33,429 bases of DNA from Burkholderiaceae bacterium. Its GTDB lineage: Bacteria; Pseudomonadota; Gammaproteobacteria; Burkholderiales; Burkholderiaceae_D. The notes under the pieces are model-generated. The model was not told where the DNA came from, did not search any database, and saw nothing but the letters and a program-made list of their open reading frames with translations. Position numbers and translations under genes: made by a program. This document shows, one piece after another, positions 8,150 through 16,618 of this stretch (position 1 is its first letter; the number at the start of each line of letters is the position of its first letter). The DNA is taken from positions 1 to 33,429 of the forward strand of contig JAIENA010000309.1 of NCBI GenBank assembly GCA_019751755.1. The letters are read 5' to 3'.

Positions 8150-8268
8150 GATGTGTTGTTAGTACGGTTGTTTTCGTTTAGGACAAATTGACAAGAGGAA
8201 ATCCAAGCGGCGACACTGTCAGTTGCGGCGGCTGGCCATGGCGGTCAGTCGCGGTCACCGTCGGCTTC

Positions 8269-10578
8269 ATGCCCCTTCTGCCCCTCCGGATGCTTTCTAT
8301 GCGATGGTTTTCTCCTGCCTGTCTGCTGTGCTGTGTCTTGCTATTTAATATAGGCAATAGCATGGCGGCTGGCGCCGCCACATTTGACCAGTTGCTGGCG
8401 CGCGCCGCCGCCGACCGTGAGCAAGGCAACCTGACCTTGGCCATCGATGCGTTGCAGGCGGCGCAAGCACTGGCTGTGGGGGATGGGCAGCGCCGGCAGT
8501 CGGCCAGCGCGCTGGGCCAGGCGTTGTTGCAGGCGCGTCGCCTGGAGCAGGCCGATGCAGTCTTGCACAGTGCCTATACCATGACGCAAGGGGGGGAGCG
8601 CGCGCGCGTGGCGCTGGCCCTGGGCAACCTGGCGCAGTTGCGCAAGCAGTCCGAGGCGGCCCGCCAGGCGTATGCCGAGGCGCAGCGCCTGGCGGCCGGC
8701 GATACCGGACTGGCGCTGAGCGCAGCCTTGAACCTGGCGCGGCTCGACGCACCCGCCGCACGCCAGGCCAGCCTGGCGGCGTTGCGTGCGCGGCTCGACC
8801 AGGCTGCCTTGCCGCCGGCGCAGCACGCCACACTGCTGGTGAATCTGGCGCAGCTGGCGGCCCAGTCCGGCGAGCTGGCGCTGGCGTATGGCAGCCTGGT
8901 GCTGGCCCGCGAGCAGGCGCCGCCGCAGTCGCGCCTGCAAGCCGAGGCGCTCGACGCCATGGCCCAGCTCTATGAAGATCAGCGCCAGCCGGACGCCGCG
9001 CTGCTGCTGACACAGCAGGCGCAGGCGCTGGCCGATGGCCTGCCGCCGGCGGCGGTGGCGGACTTGCAGGTGGCGCTGGCCTGGCGTCTGGCCCGCATCA
9101 GCCAGGCCCGTGGACAGCTCGCTGCGGCGCTGGCGTTCTACCAGCAGGCGGCCGACTTGCTGGAACGCTTGCGCCCCGACGTGCCGATCGAACTCGATGA
9201 TGGCCGCTCGTCGTTCCGCGCGCTGTTCGAGCCGGTCTACCTGGGCCTGGCCGATGTCCTGTTGCAGGCCGCCGCCGCGCCGGGCCAGTTCGCTGGCCAG
9301 TCCGCCGCGCAGTCCTCAGATTACTTGCGGCGCGCCCGTGATGCCGCCGAGTTGATCCGGCAGTCCGAGTTACAGGATTACCTGGGCGACCGTTGCGCCA
9401 CCGACAGCGTCAAAGGCGGCAGCCCGACCGTGATTCCGGTCGGCACGGCGGTGCTTTACCCGCTGATGTTCGCCGACCGCACCGAATTGCTGTTCGAGAC
9501 CGCCGACGGCATCACGCGCCATACCAGCCCGGCAACGGGCGAGCAGGTGCGTGCCGCCGCCGTGTCACTGGCGCACGCCTTGCGCAATGGTTCCAGCCAC
9601 TACGCCAGCGCGGCGCGCCAACTGTACGATTGGCTGTTGCGGCCGATCGACGCGGCGGCAACCGCCGCCGGTATCGATACACTGGTGGTGGCGGCCGATG
9701 GTGCGCTGCGCCTGGTGCCGATCGGCGCGCTGCACGATGGCAGCCGCTTTGCCATCGAACGCTACGCGATCAGCACCGTGACCGGCCTGTCGATGACCAA
9801 TACCAGCGTCCCGCCATCCGGCGGCAAGGCCTCGCTGGTGGCGGGCGCCGCCACGTTTGGCGGCGCGGTCGACAAGCTGTTGCAGACCTCGCCCGGCCGG
9901 GCACTGGCGGCCGGTGTGGCGCGCAATTTAGCGCTCGATAGCGCCGGCAAGGGCCGCATGCTGCGCGCGCCCGTGTTCGACGCCAGCGGCGGTGATGCCA
10001 ACCTGGTTGCGCGCGTGCGCGAAGCGCTGGCGCTGCCCGGCGTGGGACGCGAAGTCGATGCGGTCGGCGCGCTGTTGCCCGGCACATCCTTGCTTGATGA
10101 GCGCTTTTCGGTGGCGGCGTTCAGCCAGGCCGCCAGCAGTGGGCAATACCAGATCGTGCATGTGGCGTCACACGGCGTGTTTGGCGGTAGTGCCGGCGCC
10201 AGCTTTGTGTTGGCCTATGACGACTTGCTGACGCTGGATAAGTTGCAAACGCTGCTGTCGGGCGAGCAGTTCCGCCGTCACCCCATCGAATTGCTGACGC
10301 TGTCGGCGTGCGAGACCGCCGAAGGCAACGACCGCGCACCGCTGGGCATTGCCGGCGCCGCCATGAAGGCGCGCGCCAAGAGCGTGCTGGGCACCTTGTG
10401 GCCGGTCGACGATGAGGCGGCCGTGCTGGTCATGCGACATTTTTATCGCGAACTGGCGCAAGCGCGGGGCGGCAAGTCGCAAGCGCTGCGGCAAGCCCAG
10501 TTGGCATTGATGCGCTCGCCCGAATTCGCCCATCCGCTGTTCTGGGCGCCGTTTTCCCTGATTGGTAACTGGCTGTGA
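8269..10578 (+). CDS. Exported TPR-CHAT domain protein (caspase-like)
   Basis: A predicted peptidase of the CHAT family (Caspase HetF Associated with TPRs, clan CD). From the ATG at 8269 it has 769 residues. An N-terminal hydrophobic segment (MRWFSPACLLCCVLLFNIGN, then SMAAG) looks like a Sec signal peptide, so export to the periplasm is likely. Residues about 40-360 are Ala/Leu/Gln-rich helical repeats of TPR type. The last 350 residues form the CHAT domain with both catalytic residues: His in HVASHGVFGG (codon 10171-10173, residue 635) and Cys in LTLSACETAEG (codon 10309-10311, residue 681). Family motifs GTLWPVDDEAA and HPLFWAPFSLIGNW follow. The open frame extends to a TTG at 8188 and internal ATGs occur at 8290 and 8299; 8188-8268 uses rare codons, so a start at 8269 or later is favoured. 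Its TGA overlaps the GTG of the tpsA gene. Processing of the exoprotein is a possible role but is not shown. Confidence 0.9.
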   Translation: MPLLPLRMLSMRWFSPACLLCCVLLFNIGNSMAAGAATFDQLLARAAADREQGNLTLAIDALQAAQALAVGDGQRRQSASALGQALLQARRLEQADAVLHSAYTMTQGGERARVALALGNLAQLRKQSEAARQAYAEAQRLAAGDTGLALSAALNLARLDAPAARQASLAALRARLDQAALPPAQHATLLVNLAQLAAQSGELALAYGSLVLAREQAPPQSRLQAEALDAMAQLYEDQRQPDAALLLTQQAQALADGLPPAAVADLQVALAWRLARISQARGQLAAALAFYQQAADLLERLRPDVPIELDDGRSSFRALFEPVYLGLADVLLQAAAAPGQFAGQSAAQSSDYLRRARDAAELIRQSELQDYLGDRCATDSVKGGSPTVIPVGTAVLYPLMFADRTELLFETADGITRHTSPATGEQVRAAAVSLAHALRNGSSHYASAARQLYDWLLRPIDAAATAAGIDTLVVAADGALRLVPIGALHDGSRFAIERYAISTVTGLSMTNTSVPPSGGKASLVAGAATFGGAVDKLLQTSPGRALAAGVARNLALDSAGKGRMLRAPVFDASGGDANLVARVREALALPGVGREVDAVGALLPGTSLLDERFSVAAFSQAASSGQYQIVHVASHGVFGGSAGASFVLAYDDLLTLDKLQTLLSGEQFRRHPIELLTLSACETAEGNDRAPLGIAGAAMKARAKSVLGTLWPVDDEAAVLVMRHFYRELAQARGGKSQALRQAQLALMRSPEFAHPLFWAPFSLIGNWL

Positions 10579-13500
10579 GACTGGCTTTGATGATGACTTC
10601 GACTGCATCCCATCCCGCTGCCATTGCGGCGACCCCATGCCGCGTTTTGCGCCGGACCTCGCGCCGGACTTTGCGCCTGACCTTGCTGGCCGCCGCGCTG
10701 GCCGGCATCGGCATCGGCAGCGCCAGCCATGCGCAAATCCGCACCGACGCCAGCCTGGGCCGGACGCCACAGACGCTGACCGGGCCCGCCTATGCGATCC
10801 CGCAAAGCCTGGGTAAGCTGGCCGGCGCCAACCTGTTCCACAGCTTTGACACGTTTAACCTGGCCAGTGGCGAGTCAGCCACGTTCAGCACCAGCACGGC
10901 GGGGATCGCCAACGTTATCAGCCGCGTCACCGGCGGCGCCCCGTCAAATATCAATGGCGTGATTTCCCTGCAGGCGGCCAGCGGTGCGCCGGCGTTTTTC
11001 TTCATCAATCCGGCCGGCGTGACTTTTGGCGCGGGCGCCGCGATCGACGTGCCGGGCGCGTTCCACGTCAGCAGCGCCGATTACGTGCAATTTGCCGATG
11101 GCCGCTTCCATGCGGATCCGAAGCAGGCCAGCACCTTTTCCAGCGCGGCGCCGGAAGCGTTTGGTTTCCTGGGCGCGCGGCCGAGCGCTATCACCATCAT
11201 GGATGGCGCCAGCCTGGTGACGTCCGATGGCGCGCTGAGCGTGGTGGCCGGCGATGTGCTGCTCGATAACGCCGGCCTGGCCAGCGACGCCGGCGCGATC
11301 CGCGTGGCCGCCGTGGGCGGCGGCGCGCGCAGTGTGCCGCTGGCCGGTACGCTGCCGGCGCTGGCCGGGCGCGTGTCGCTCGACCATGAAGCCTACGTGG
11401 CCGGCGGCAGTGGCGCGCTGGCGCTCAGCGCCGCCAGCGTGACGCTCGATGGTCAAAGCACGATTGGCACCGAGGCGCCCGCTACCGCCGCCGGCGGCGC
11501 GATTGACGTTGCCGCCGCCGCCAGCCTGACGCTGCGCAATGGCAGCCTGTTGCGTTCGTCGACCAGCGGCGCTGGCGCCGGTGGCGCCATGCGCGTGACT
11601 GCCGGCGCCGTGACCGTCGACGGCAGCGACGCCGACAGCCGCATCGACACTCTTGCCACAGCGGACAGCATTGGTCACGCCGGCGCACTGACGCTGACGG
11701 TGGCGGGCGCGCTGGCCGTCACCACCGGTCGCATTGGCTCATTCACGTTTGGCGCCGGCGATGCCGGCGCGGTACAGATCAGCGCCGGCAGCATCGCGCT
11801 CGATGGCGCTGCCGGATTGGCGGCGCTGGAAAGCAACGCCGGCCCCGGCAGCAGCGGCCATGCCGGCACGCTGACCGTCAGCGCGGCGCGCGCGCTGGAG
11901 CTACGCAATGGCGCGCAACTGCGCTCGCTGACCTGGGGCAGCGGTGACGCCGGTGCGGTCACGCTGCGCGGCGGCGACATCACGTTCGATGGCGTCAATA
12001 CCGCGCTGTACAGCATGGCCGTGCAGGGCAGTTCAGGCAATGCCGGCGCGGTCGATCTGCAGGCCCAGGGCGCGCTGGCGGTGACCAATGGCGCGGCCAT
12101 CCGCACCGACAGCGAGGCCAACAGCGGCGCCGTGTCGCTGCGCGCGCAATCGATCGTGCTCGATGGCGATAGCGGCGACAGCGGCCGTATCCGGCCAGCC
12201 ACCATGGTGGCCTCGCTGGCGCGCGGCGACGGCGATGCCGGCAAGTTGAGCCTGATCGCCACCGACGGCATTGCGGTGCGCAACGGCGCGACCATCAATA
12301 CCGGCAGTTGGGGCGCCGGCAAGGCGGGCGACATTGCGTTATCGGCGGGCACGCTGGAGCTGACGGGCTGCGCATGCGGCGCCATCAAGACCGGCCTGAT
12401 GGCCGATGCGAATAACGGCGGTGCTGGCGCCAACCTGAGCATCGACGTCGCCGGCGCGGTACGCATGGCGCGCGGCGCCACGGTGTCGTCGTCCAGCACC
12501 GGCGCGCGCGGTGGCGCCATCACGGTGCGCGCCGCCAGCCTGTCGCTCAACGCCGAGCGGGAGGATGGTGACGATCCGGCCACCATCGTGGCCAACAGCA
12601 GTGGCGCACAGGGCGGCAGCATCGATATCGGGCTCAGCGGCCAGCTGTCGATTGGCGGCCGGGGCATGATCCGCAACGAAAACTATGGCGACGGCGCCGG
12701 CGGCGTGACCCGCATCCGCGCCGGCGACATTGCCATCCATGGCGATGGCCGGCTCGACTATGTCGATGGCGTCGCGACCGGCGTGACGGGCATCAGCAGC
12801 ATGGCGTATGACAAGGGCGAGGGCGGCGCCATCAGCGTGACGGCGGCCGGCGCACTGTCGCTGCAGTCCGGCGCCATGATTTCGTCGAGCACGGCCGGCG
12901 CCGGCCACGGTGGCCAGGTCCAGGTGCGGGCGCGCGACGTGTCGCTGACGGGCGAGTTAAGCCAGATCAGCAGTGACGCCGGCCTTGGCAGTAGTGGCGC
13001 TGGCGGCGGTGTCGATGTGCAGGTGAGCGGGGCGTTGCGGATGGATGGCGGGGCCCGGATTGCCGCCGATACCTATGCCAGCGGCAATGCCGGCAATGTC
13101 CAGGTGCGCGCCGCCAGTCTGGTGCTCGATCGCAGTCGCGCCAGCAATAGCGAGTATTACGATGCCACCACGCTGACGCGCATTTCCAGCAGTAGTTGGA
13201 AGGGCAGCAGCGGCCACGGCGGTTCAGTGCAGGTGGCCGTGAGCGGGACGGCGGCGTTGAACAATGGCGTGGCGATCGATTCGATCACTTATGGTGGCGG
13301 CAACGCCGGCCGGGTCGAGCTGACGGCCGGTGCTTTGCGGATGAGCACCGATAGCAATGACGCGGATGCGCCGCGCATCAGCAGTAGTGCCGAGTACACC
13401 AGCAGCGGCAGGGGCGGCGCGGTCGCGGTCAGCGTGGCCGGCGCGCTGCGCATGGACAGCGGCGAGATTACCAGTACGGCCAACGGCAGTGGCGCGCCGG

Positions 13501-14924
13501 GCCAGGTGGACGTCAGCGCCGCCGATATCCGCCTGGCTGAGCAGTTTAATCATTGGGCCCGGATCCGCAGCGACAACCGTGGCTGGGATGGCGCGTCGGG
13601 CAGCCCCGGCAGCGTCACGGTGCGCGCCAGCGGCAACCTGTCGGTACTCGACGGCGCCAGTATTTCTTCCAGCGTGAGCGGCATGGGCGTGACCGGCGCG
13701 GCCGGCGCGATTACCCTGGTGGCGGACAGCATCACCATCGGTGGCGCCCAGTATGGCGGCGGGCGGGTCGATTCGAGTACGCAAACAGACGGCAATGCGG
13801 GCCTGATTTCGGTGCGCGCCAATAATATGGTGCTGGGGCAGGCTGGCGCCAGCGACTTGAGCGGGCTGATTTCGACTTCGACCTGCTGCAATATCGATGG
13901 CGTGGCGAGCAAGGGCAATGGCGGGCGCATCGAACTGAATGTGGCCGATACGCTGCTGCTCGAGCAGGGCAAGCTCCTGTCGTACAGTGCGTCGGCCGGC
14001 CATGCCGGCGTGATCTCGATCGAGGCGGGCACCCTGCGTGTCAATGGCAACGCCGCCGAGGTCCGGGCCGAGGCGACCCTGGGCTCGACGGGCCGCAGCG
14101 GCAGTATCAGCATCACGGCGGCGCGCGCCGTGACCTTGAGCGCCGGCGCCAGCATCGACGCCAGCCATCAGGCCAGCGTGGCGACGCCGGCCGCACTGGC
14201 GCCCGGCCAGATCAGTATCCGTACGCCGCTGCTGCAACTCGATGGCGCCACCATCACCACCTCGTCCGACGGCAATGTCGACGCCAGCCGGATCGACTTG
14301 CAGATCGGTCAGCGCATGGCGTTGCGCGATTCGTCGATCAGCACCAGCGCGCGCGATGGCAATGGCGGCGCCATCACGGTCGGTGGCGCTGCCGCCATTA
14401 CGCTCGACAAGGCGCTGGTGAGCACATCGGTCACGGGCATTGCTGGTAATGGCGGCAATATCCGCCTGGCCGGCGCCAGCCTGTTGATGAACACCGGTTT
14501 TGTGCAGGCCAATACCGCCGCCGCCGATGCTCAAGGCGGCCTGGTCAATATCGACGTGCCGCTGTTGCTGGCCAGTGGCGGCACCCTGTTTGCCGGCGGC
14601 GCCACGCCGCTGTCGTATCGCCCGGACGTGTTCAGCTTTAACGTGATCCAGGCCGCCGCGCCGACCGGCGTCAGCGGGGTGATCTCGCTGGCCAGTCCGT
14701 TGCTCGACCTGTCGGCCAGCCTGGCCGGACTCAACGCCGGCTTGGTCGACAGCGCCGGCCTGGGGCGCAATCCGTGCCAGACCAGCGGTGGCAGTTCGCT
14801 GGCGCTGGTGGGCCGTGGCGGCTTGCCGCGCTCGGCGCGTGCGCTGCTCGACGGCGCGCCGCCGGGGGCGCCGCCGTTACCGATGCTGGCGCTGGCCATG
14901 TCGGCTGAGCGGGGGTGCCCATGA
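10575..14924 (+). CDS. Two-partner secretion exoprotein (TpsA, filamentous haemagglutinin N-terminal domain)
   Basis: A large secreted exoprotein of 1449 residues if the GTG at 10575 is used; ATGs at 10590 and 10593 are alternatives. The N-terminus is long and Arg-rich (RVLRRTSRRTLRLTLL) before a hydrophobic core and a likely cleavage at ASHA/QIRTD, like the extended signal peptides of TPS proteins. The TPS domain that docks on TpsB follows: NLFHSFDTFNLASGESATF, NVISRVTGGAPSNINGVIS and FFINPAGVTFGAGAAIDV, the last being the counterpart of the NPNGI motif. Then come about 15 Gly/Ala/Ser-rich modules of 55-70 residues predicting a right-handed beta-helix. The C-terminus has a single Cys (NPCQTS) followed by SSLALVGRGGLP, a tail I recall from cyanobacterial haemagglutinin-like proteins. 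There is no VENN motif or CDI-type toxin domain. An adhesin or surface-fibre role is inferred. Confidence 0.93.
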   Translation: MRLALMMTSTASHPAAIAATPCRVLRRTSRRTLRLTLLAAALAGIGIGSASHAQIRTDASLGRTPQTLTGPAYAIPQSLGKLAGANLFHSFDTFNLASGESATFSTSTAGIANVISRVTGGAPSNINGVISLQAASGAPAFFFINPAGVTFGAGAAIDVPGAFHVSSADYVQFADGRFHADPKQASTFSSAAPEAFGFLGARPSAITIMDGASLVTSDGALSVVAGDVLLDNAGLASDAGAIRVAAVGGGARSVPLAGTLPALAGRVSLDHEAYVAGGSGALALSAASVTLDGQSTIGTEAPATAAGGAIDVAAAASLTLRNGSLLRSSTSGAGAGGAMRVTAGAVTVDGSDADSRIDTLATADSIGHAGALTLTVAGALAVTTGRIGSFTFGAGDAGAVQISAGSIALDGAAGLAALESNAGPGSSGHAGTLTVSAARALELRNGAQLRSLTWGSGDAGAVTLRGGDITFDGVNTALYSMAVQGSSGNAGAVDLQAQGALAVTNGAAIRTDSEANSGAVSLRAQSIVLDGDSGDSGRIRPATMVASLARGDGDAGKLSLIATDGIAVRNGATINTGSWGAGKAGDIALSAGTLELTGCACGAIKTGLMADANNGGAGANLSIDVAGAVRMARGATVSSSSTGARGGAITVRAASLSLNAEREDGDDPATIVANSSGAQGGSIDIGLSGQLSIGGRGMIRNENYGDGAGGVTRIRAGDIAIHGDGRLDYVDGVATGVTGISSMAYDKGEGGAISVTAAGALSLQSGAMISSSTAGAGHGGQVQVRARDVSLTGELSQISSDAGLGSSGAGGGVDVQVSGALRMDGGARIAADTYASGNAGNVQVRAASLVLDRSRASNSEYYDATTLTRISSSSWKGSSGHGGSVQVAVSGTAALNNGVAIDSITYGGGNAGRVELTAGALRMSTDSNDADAPRISSSAEYTSSGRGGAVAVSVAGALRMDSGEITSTANGSGAPGQVDVSAADIRLAEQFNHWARIRSDNRGWDGASGSPGSVTVRASGNLSVLDGASISSSVSGMGVTGAAGAITLVADSITIGGAQYGGGRVDSSTQTDGNAGLISVRANNMVLGQAGASDLSGLISTSTCCNIDGVASKGNGGRIELNVADTLLLEQGKLLSYSASAGHAGVISIEAGTLRVNGNAAEVRAEATLGSTGRSGSISITAARAVTLSAGASIDASHQASVATPAALAPGQISIRTPLLQLDGATITTSSDGNVDASRIDLQIGQRMALRDSSISTSARDGNGGAITVGGAAAITLDKALVSTSVTGIAGNGGNIRLAGASLLMNTGFVQANTAAADAQGGLVNIDVPLLLASGGTLFAGGATPLSYRPDVFSFNVIQAAAPTGVSGVISLASPLLDLSASLAGLNAGLVDSAGLGRNPCQTSGGSSLALVGRGGLPRSARALLDGAPPGAPPLPMLALAMSAERGCP
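11518..14190 (+). repeat. About 15 tandem imperfect beta-helix modules in the TpsA gene
   Basis: The encoded protein repeats a unit of 55-70 residues of the form: short strand ending in G-A-L, a variable strand, NGA or similar, I-x-S-x-T-x-G-x-G, AG-x-V-x-V-x-A, L-x-L-D-G, a variable insert, then GSSG(H/N)AG. Good copies start near LRNGSLLRSSTSGAGAGGA, LRNGAQLRSLTWGSGDAGA, VRNGATINTGSWGAGKAGD and LQSGAMISSSTAGAGHGGQ. The variable inserts before GSSG differ most between copies. DNA identity between copies is modest, so this is an old repeat rather than a recent duplication. Confidence 0.8.
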
Positions 14925-16585
14925 TGCGCTGGCATTGGACCCGCCGCAGCGGCGTGGCGGCGCTGGCCGGTCTGTTGTGCTATCCGGCAGGCGCCATGGC
15001 GCAGCAGGCGCCGTCGAACCTACCGAGTTTGCCGAATACGCCGAATGTGCCGTTCACCTTGCCGGCGCTGCCGCCGGCGCAGGCGGCATCCTTGCCGGAT
15101 GCGGCGGTGCGCGTGACGTTGCGCCGCATCGAGGTGCGCGGCAACACGGTGCTCGCGGCCGCCGATCTGGCCACGTTGACCGACCCGTACTTGCACCGCG
15201 CGGTCAGCCTGGCGGAGGTTGAACAGTTGCGCCAGCAGTTGAGCCGGCGCTATGTCGAGCATGGTTATATCAATTCCGGCGTGCTGTCGCCGCGCGAGAT
15301 CGTCGATGGGCACCTGGTATTCACGGTGGTGGAGGGGCGTCTGGCGCAGATCCGCCTGTACGGCATGGAGCGGCTCGATGAGGCGTATGTGCGGCAGCGC
15401 TTGCAGCCCGATCCGGCGCGGCCGTTGAACCTCGACCAGTTGCGCGAGCGCTTCCAGTTGTTGCTGCTCGATCCGCTGTTCGAGCGCATGCAGGCGCGCA
15501 TGCTGCCGGGCGAACGCGCCGGCGACGCCATCCTCGATGTGGCGGTGGTGCGCGCGCGGGCCTGGCAAGTGACGGCGTTTGCCAATAACCACCGGCCGCT
15601 GGCGACCGGCGCCCATGCGCTGGGACTGGCCGCGTCGGTCAGCAACCTGAGCGGCCAGGGCGATGTGCTGGACGCCAGCGTGCAGCAACCGCTGGGGCCG
15701 GGACGCGGCGCGCGCGCCACGCTGGGTTGGCGCATGCCGCTGGGGCAGGGGGGCACCTCGCTGGCGCTGGCGTTCGACCGTGGCGCCTCGTCGGTGATTG
15801 AAGAACCGGCCCGTGCGCTCGATATCCGCAGCCGGCTGGCCAGTACCGATATCGGCCTGTCCCATGTGCTGTTCAATGAACTGGGACGCAAAGGCGAGAT
15901 CGGTGTCAGCCGGATCTGGCGCGCCAACCGTACCTGGCTGCTCGGCCAGCCCTACTCGTTTACGCCGGGCGAGCCGGACGGGCACACCCGTGAAACCCTG
16001 TGGCGCCTGTGGGGCGACTACGTACAGCGCTCCGGCCGGCAAACGCTGGCGCTGCGCGCAACGCTGCTTGCGGGTAGTAATAATGTGCAGGCGATTGCCG
16101 GCTTGCCGCCGAATGGCGCGGCAAGCCGCCAATTCCTTCTGTGGCAGGCCCAGGCCCAATACCGGCGTCAGGTCACCGATGACGGCGCGGAACTGGTGCT
16201 GCGCGCCGCCGTGCAGGGCACGCCCGATCATCTGCTGGCGCTCGATGCGATGGCCATCGGCGGCGCCGCGACGGTGCGCGGTTTCCGCGAAAACCAGTTG
16301 GTGCGCGACCGTGGCGCGACGGCGACGCTGGAGTTCGATTATCCGTTATGGAATGCCGGCGAGCGCGGCGTGGCGTTGCGGCCATTTATCGACATCGGAC
16401 GGGCCCGCCAAGTCGGCGAAGCCGGGGTGACGCTGGCGTCGTGCGGGGTGGCCAGCCGGTTGCGCTGGCATGCGGTGTCGGTCGATCTGGCTGTGGCGAA
16501 AAAGTTACATCACAGCATGATCTTGCCGGCTGGGACCAGCTTGCAAGACCATGGCGTGCACTTCCAGGTGAGCTACAAGTTCTGA
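14921..16585 (+). CDS. TpsB outer-membrane transporter (ShlB/FhaC/HecB family)
   Basis: The outer-membrane pore that recognises the TPS domain and secretes the TpsA partner (type Vb secretion). From the ATG at 14921 it has 554 residues. A signal peptide (VAALAGLLCYPAGAMA/QQ) is followed by a Pro-rich linker. Two POTRA domains come next: VTLRRIEVRGNTVLAAADL with VEQLRQQLSRRYVEHGYINS, then RLAQIRLYGMERLDEAYVRQ. The remaining 330 residues form the 16-strand barrel, with the conserved loop-6 motif VRGF at residues 452-455 (16274-16285) and a C-terminal aromatic residue (VSYKF) typical of BAM-assembled barrels. Its ATG overlaps the TpsA stop (ATGA at 14921-14924), so the pair is translationally coupled. 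A GTG at 14915 is an alternative start. Confidence 0.95.
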   Translation: MMRWHWTRRSGVAALAGLLCYPAGAMAQQAPSNLPSLPNTPNVPFTLPALPPAQAASLPDAAVRVTLRRIEVRGNTVLAAADLATLTDPYLHRAVSLAEVEQLRQQLSRRYVEHGYINSGVLSPREIVDGHLVFTVVEGRLAQIRLYGMERLDEAYVRQRLQPDPARPLNLDQLRERFQLLLLDPLFERMQARMLPGERAGDAILDVAVVRARAWQVTAFANNHRPLATGAHALGLAASVSNLSGQGDVLDASVQQPLGPGRGARATLGWRMPLGQGGTSLALAFDRGASSVIEEPARALDIRSRLASTDIGLSHVLFNELGRKGEIGVSRIWRANRTWLLGQPYSFTPGEPDGHTRETLWRLWGDYVQRSGRQTLALRATLLAGSNNVQAIAGLPPNGAASRQFLLWQAQAQYRRQVTDDGAELVLRAAVQGTPDHLLALDAMAIGGAATVRGFRENQLVRDRGATATLEFDYPLWNAGERGVALRPFIDIGRARQVGEAGVTLASCGVASRLRWHAVSVDLAVAKKLHHSMILPAGTSLQDHGVHFQVSYKF

Positions 16586-16599
16586 CGGCGGGCGCCGTC
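16584..16599. terminator. Hairpin between convergent tpsB and yicC
   Basis: A perfect 7-bp inverted repeat GACGGCG-GG-CGCCGTC overlaps the tpsB stop codon. No U-tract follows on either strand, so it may be a weak bidirectional terminator or an mRNA end stabiliser. The next 20 bases contain a short direct repeat (CCAGGTTTT twice) that runs into the yicC 3-prime end. Confidence 0.4.
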
Positions 16600-16618
16600 G
16601 TCGGGCTTACGCCAGGTT

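Larger units (their letters stand above)
7691..8268. other. Gene-free intergenic stretch with multiple inverted repeats
   Basis: No open frame here has convincing start or codon use. It carries a chain of local inverted repeats: TGGGCG-AG-CGCCCA (7817-7830), AGTCGGT/ACCGACT (7830-7836 with 7867-7873), CTACCAAGG/CCTTGGTAG (7923-7931 with 7939-7947), CCCGG/CCGGG (7962-7966 with 7982-7986), TTGCC/GGCAA (8101-8105 with 8111-8115) and ACTGAT/ATCAGT (8119-8124 with 8131-8136). AGGTAGAG is present twice (7839 and 7929). It must hold promoters for the permease (minus) and for the CHAT operon (plus). I matched no known riboswitch or small RNA to it. Confidence 0.6.

Noticed and set aside
7691..8187. 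Known purine or xanthine riboswitch in front of the permease
   Set aside because: I could not match the stems to any consensus I remember, so I describe only the inverted repeats.
8269..10578. CHAT protein as a CRISPR (Craspase) or gasdermin-type defence protease
   Set aside because: No Cas gene, CRISPR repeat or gasdermin-like gene lies nearby, and the apparent signal peptide argues against a cytoplasmic defence role.
10575..14924. TpsA as a contact-dependent inhibition (CdiA) toxin with immunity gene
   Set aside because: No VENN-type motif, no toxin domain after the helix, and the next gene is the transporter rather than a small immunity protein.
15020..16231. 403-residue minus-strand frame opposite tpsB
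   Set aside because: Antisense shadow; the plus strand has POTRA and barrel motifs.
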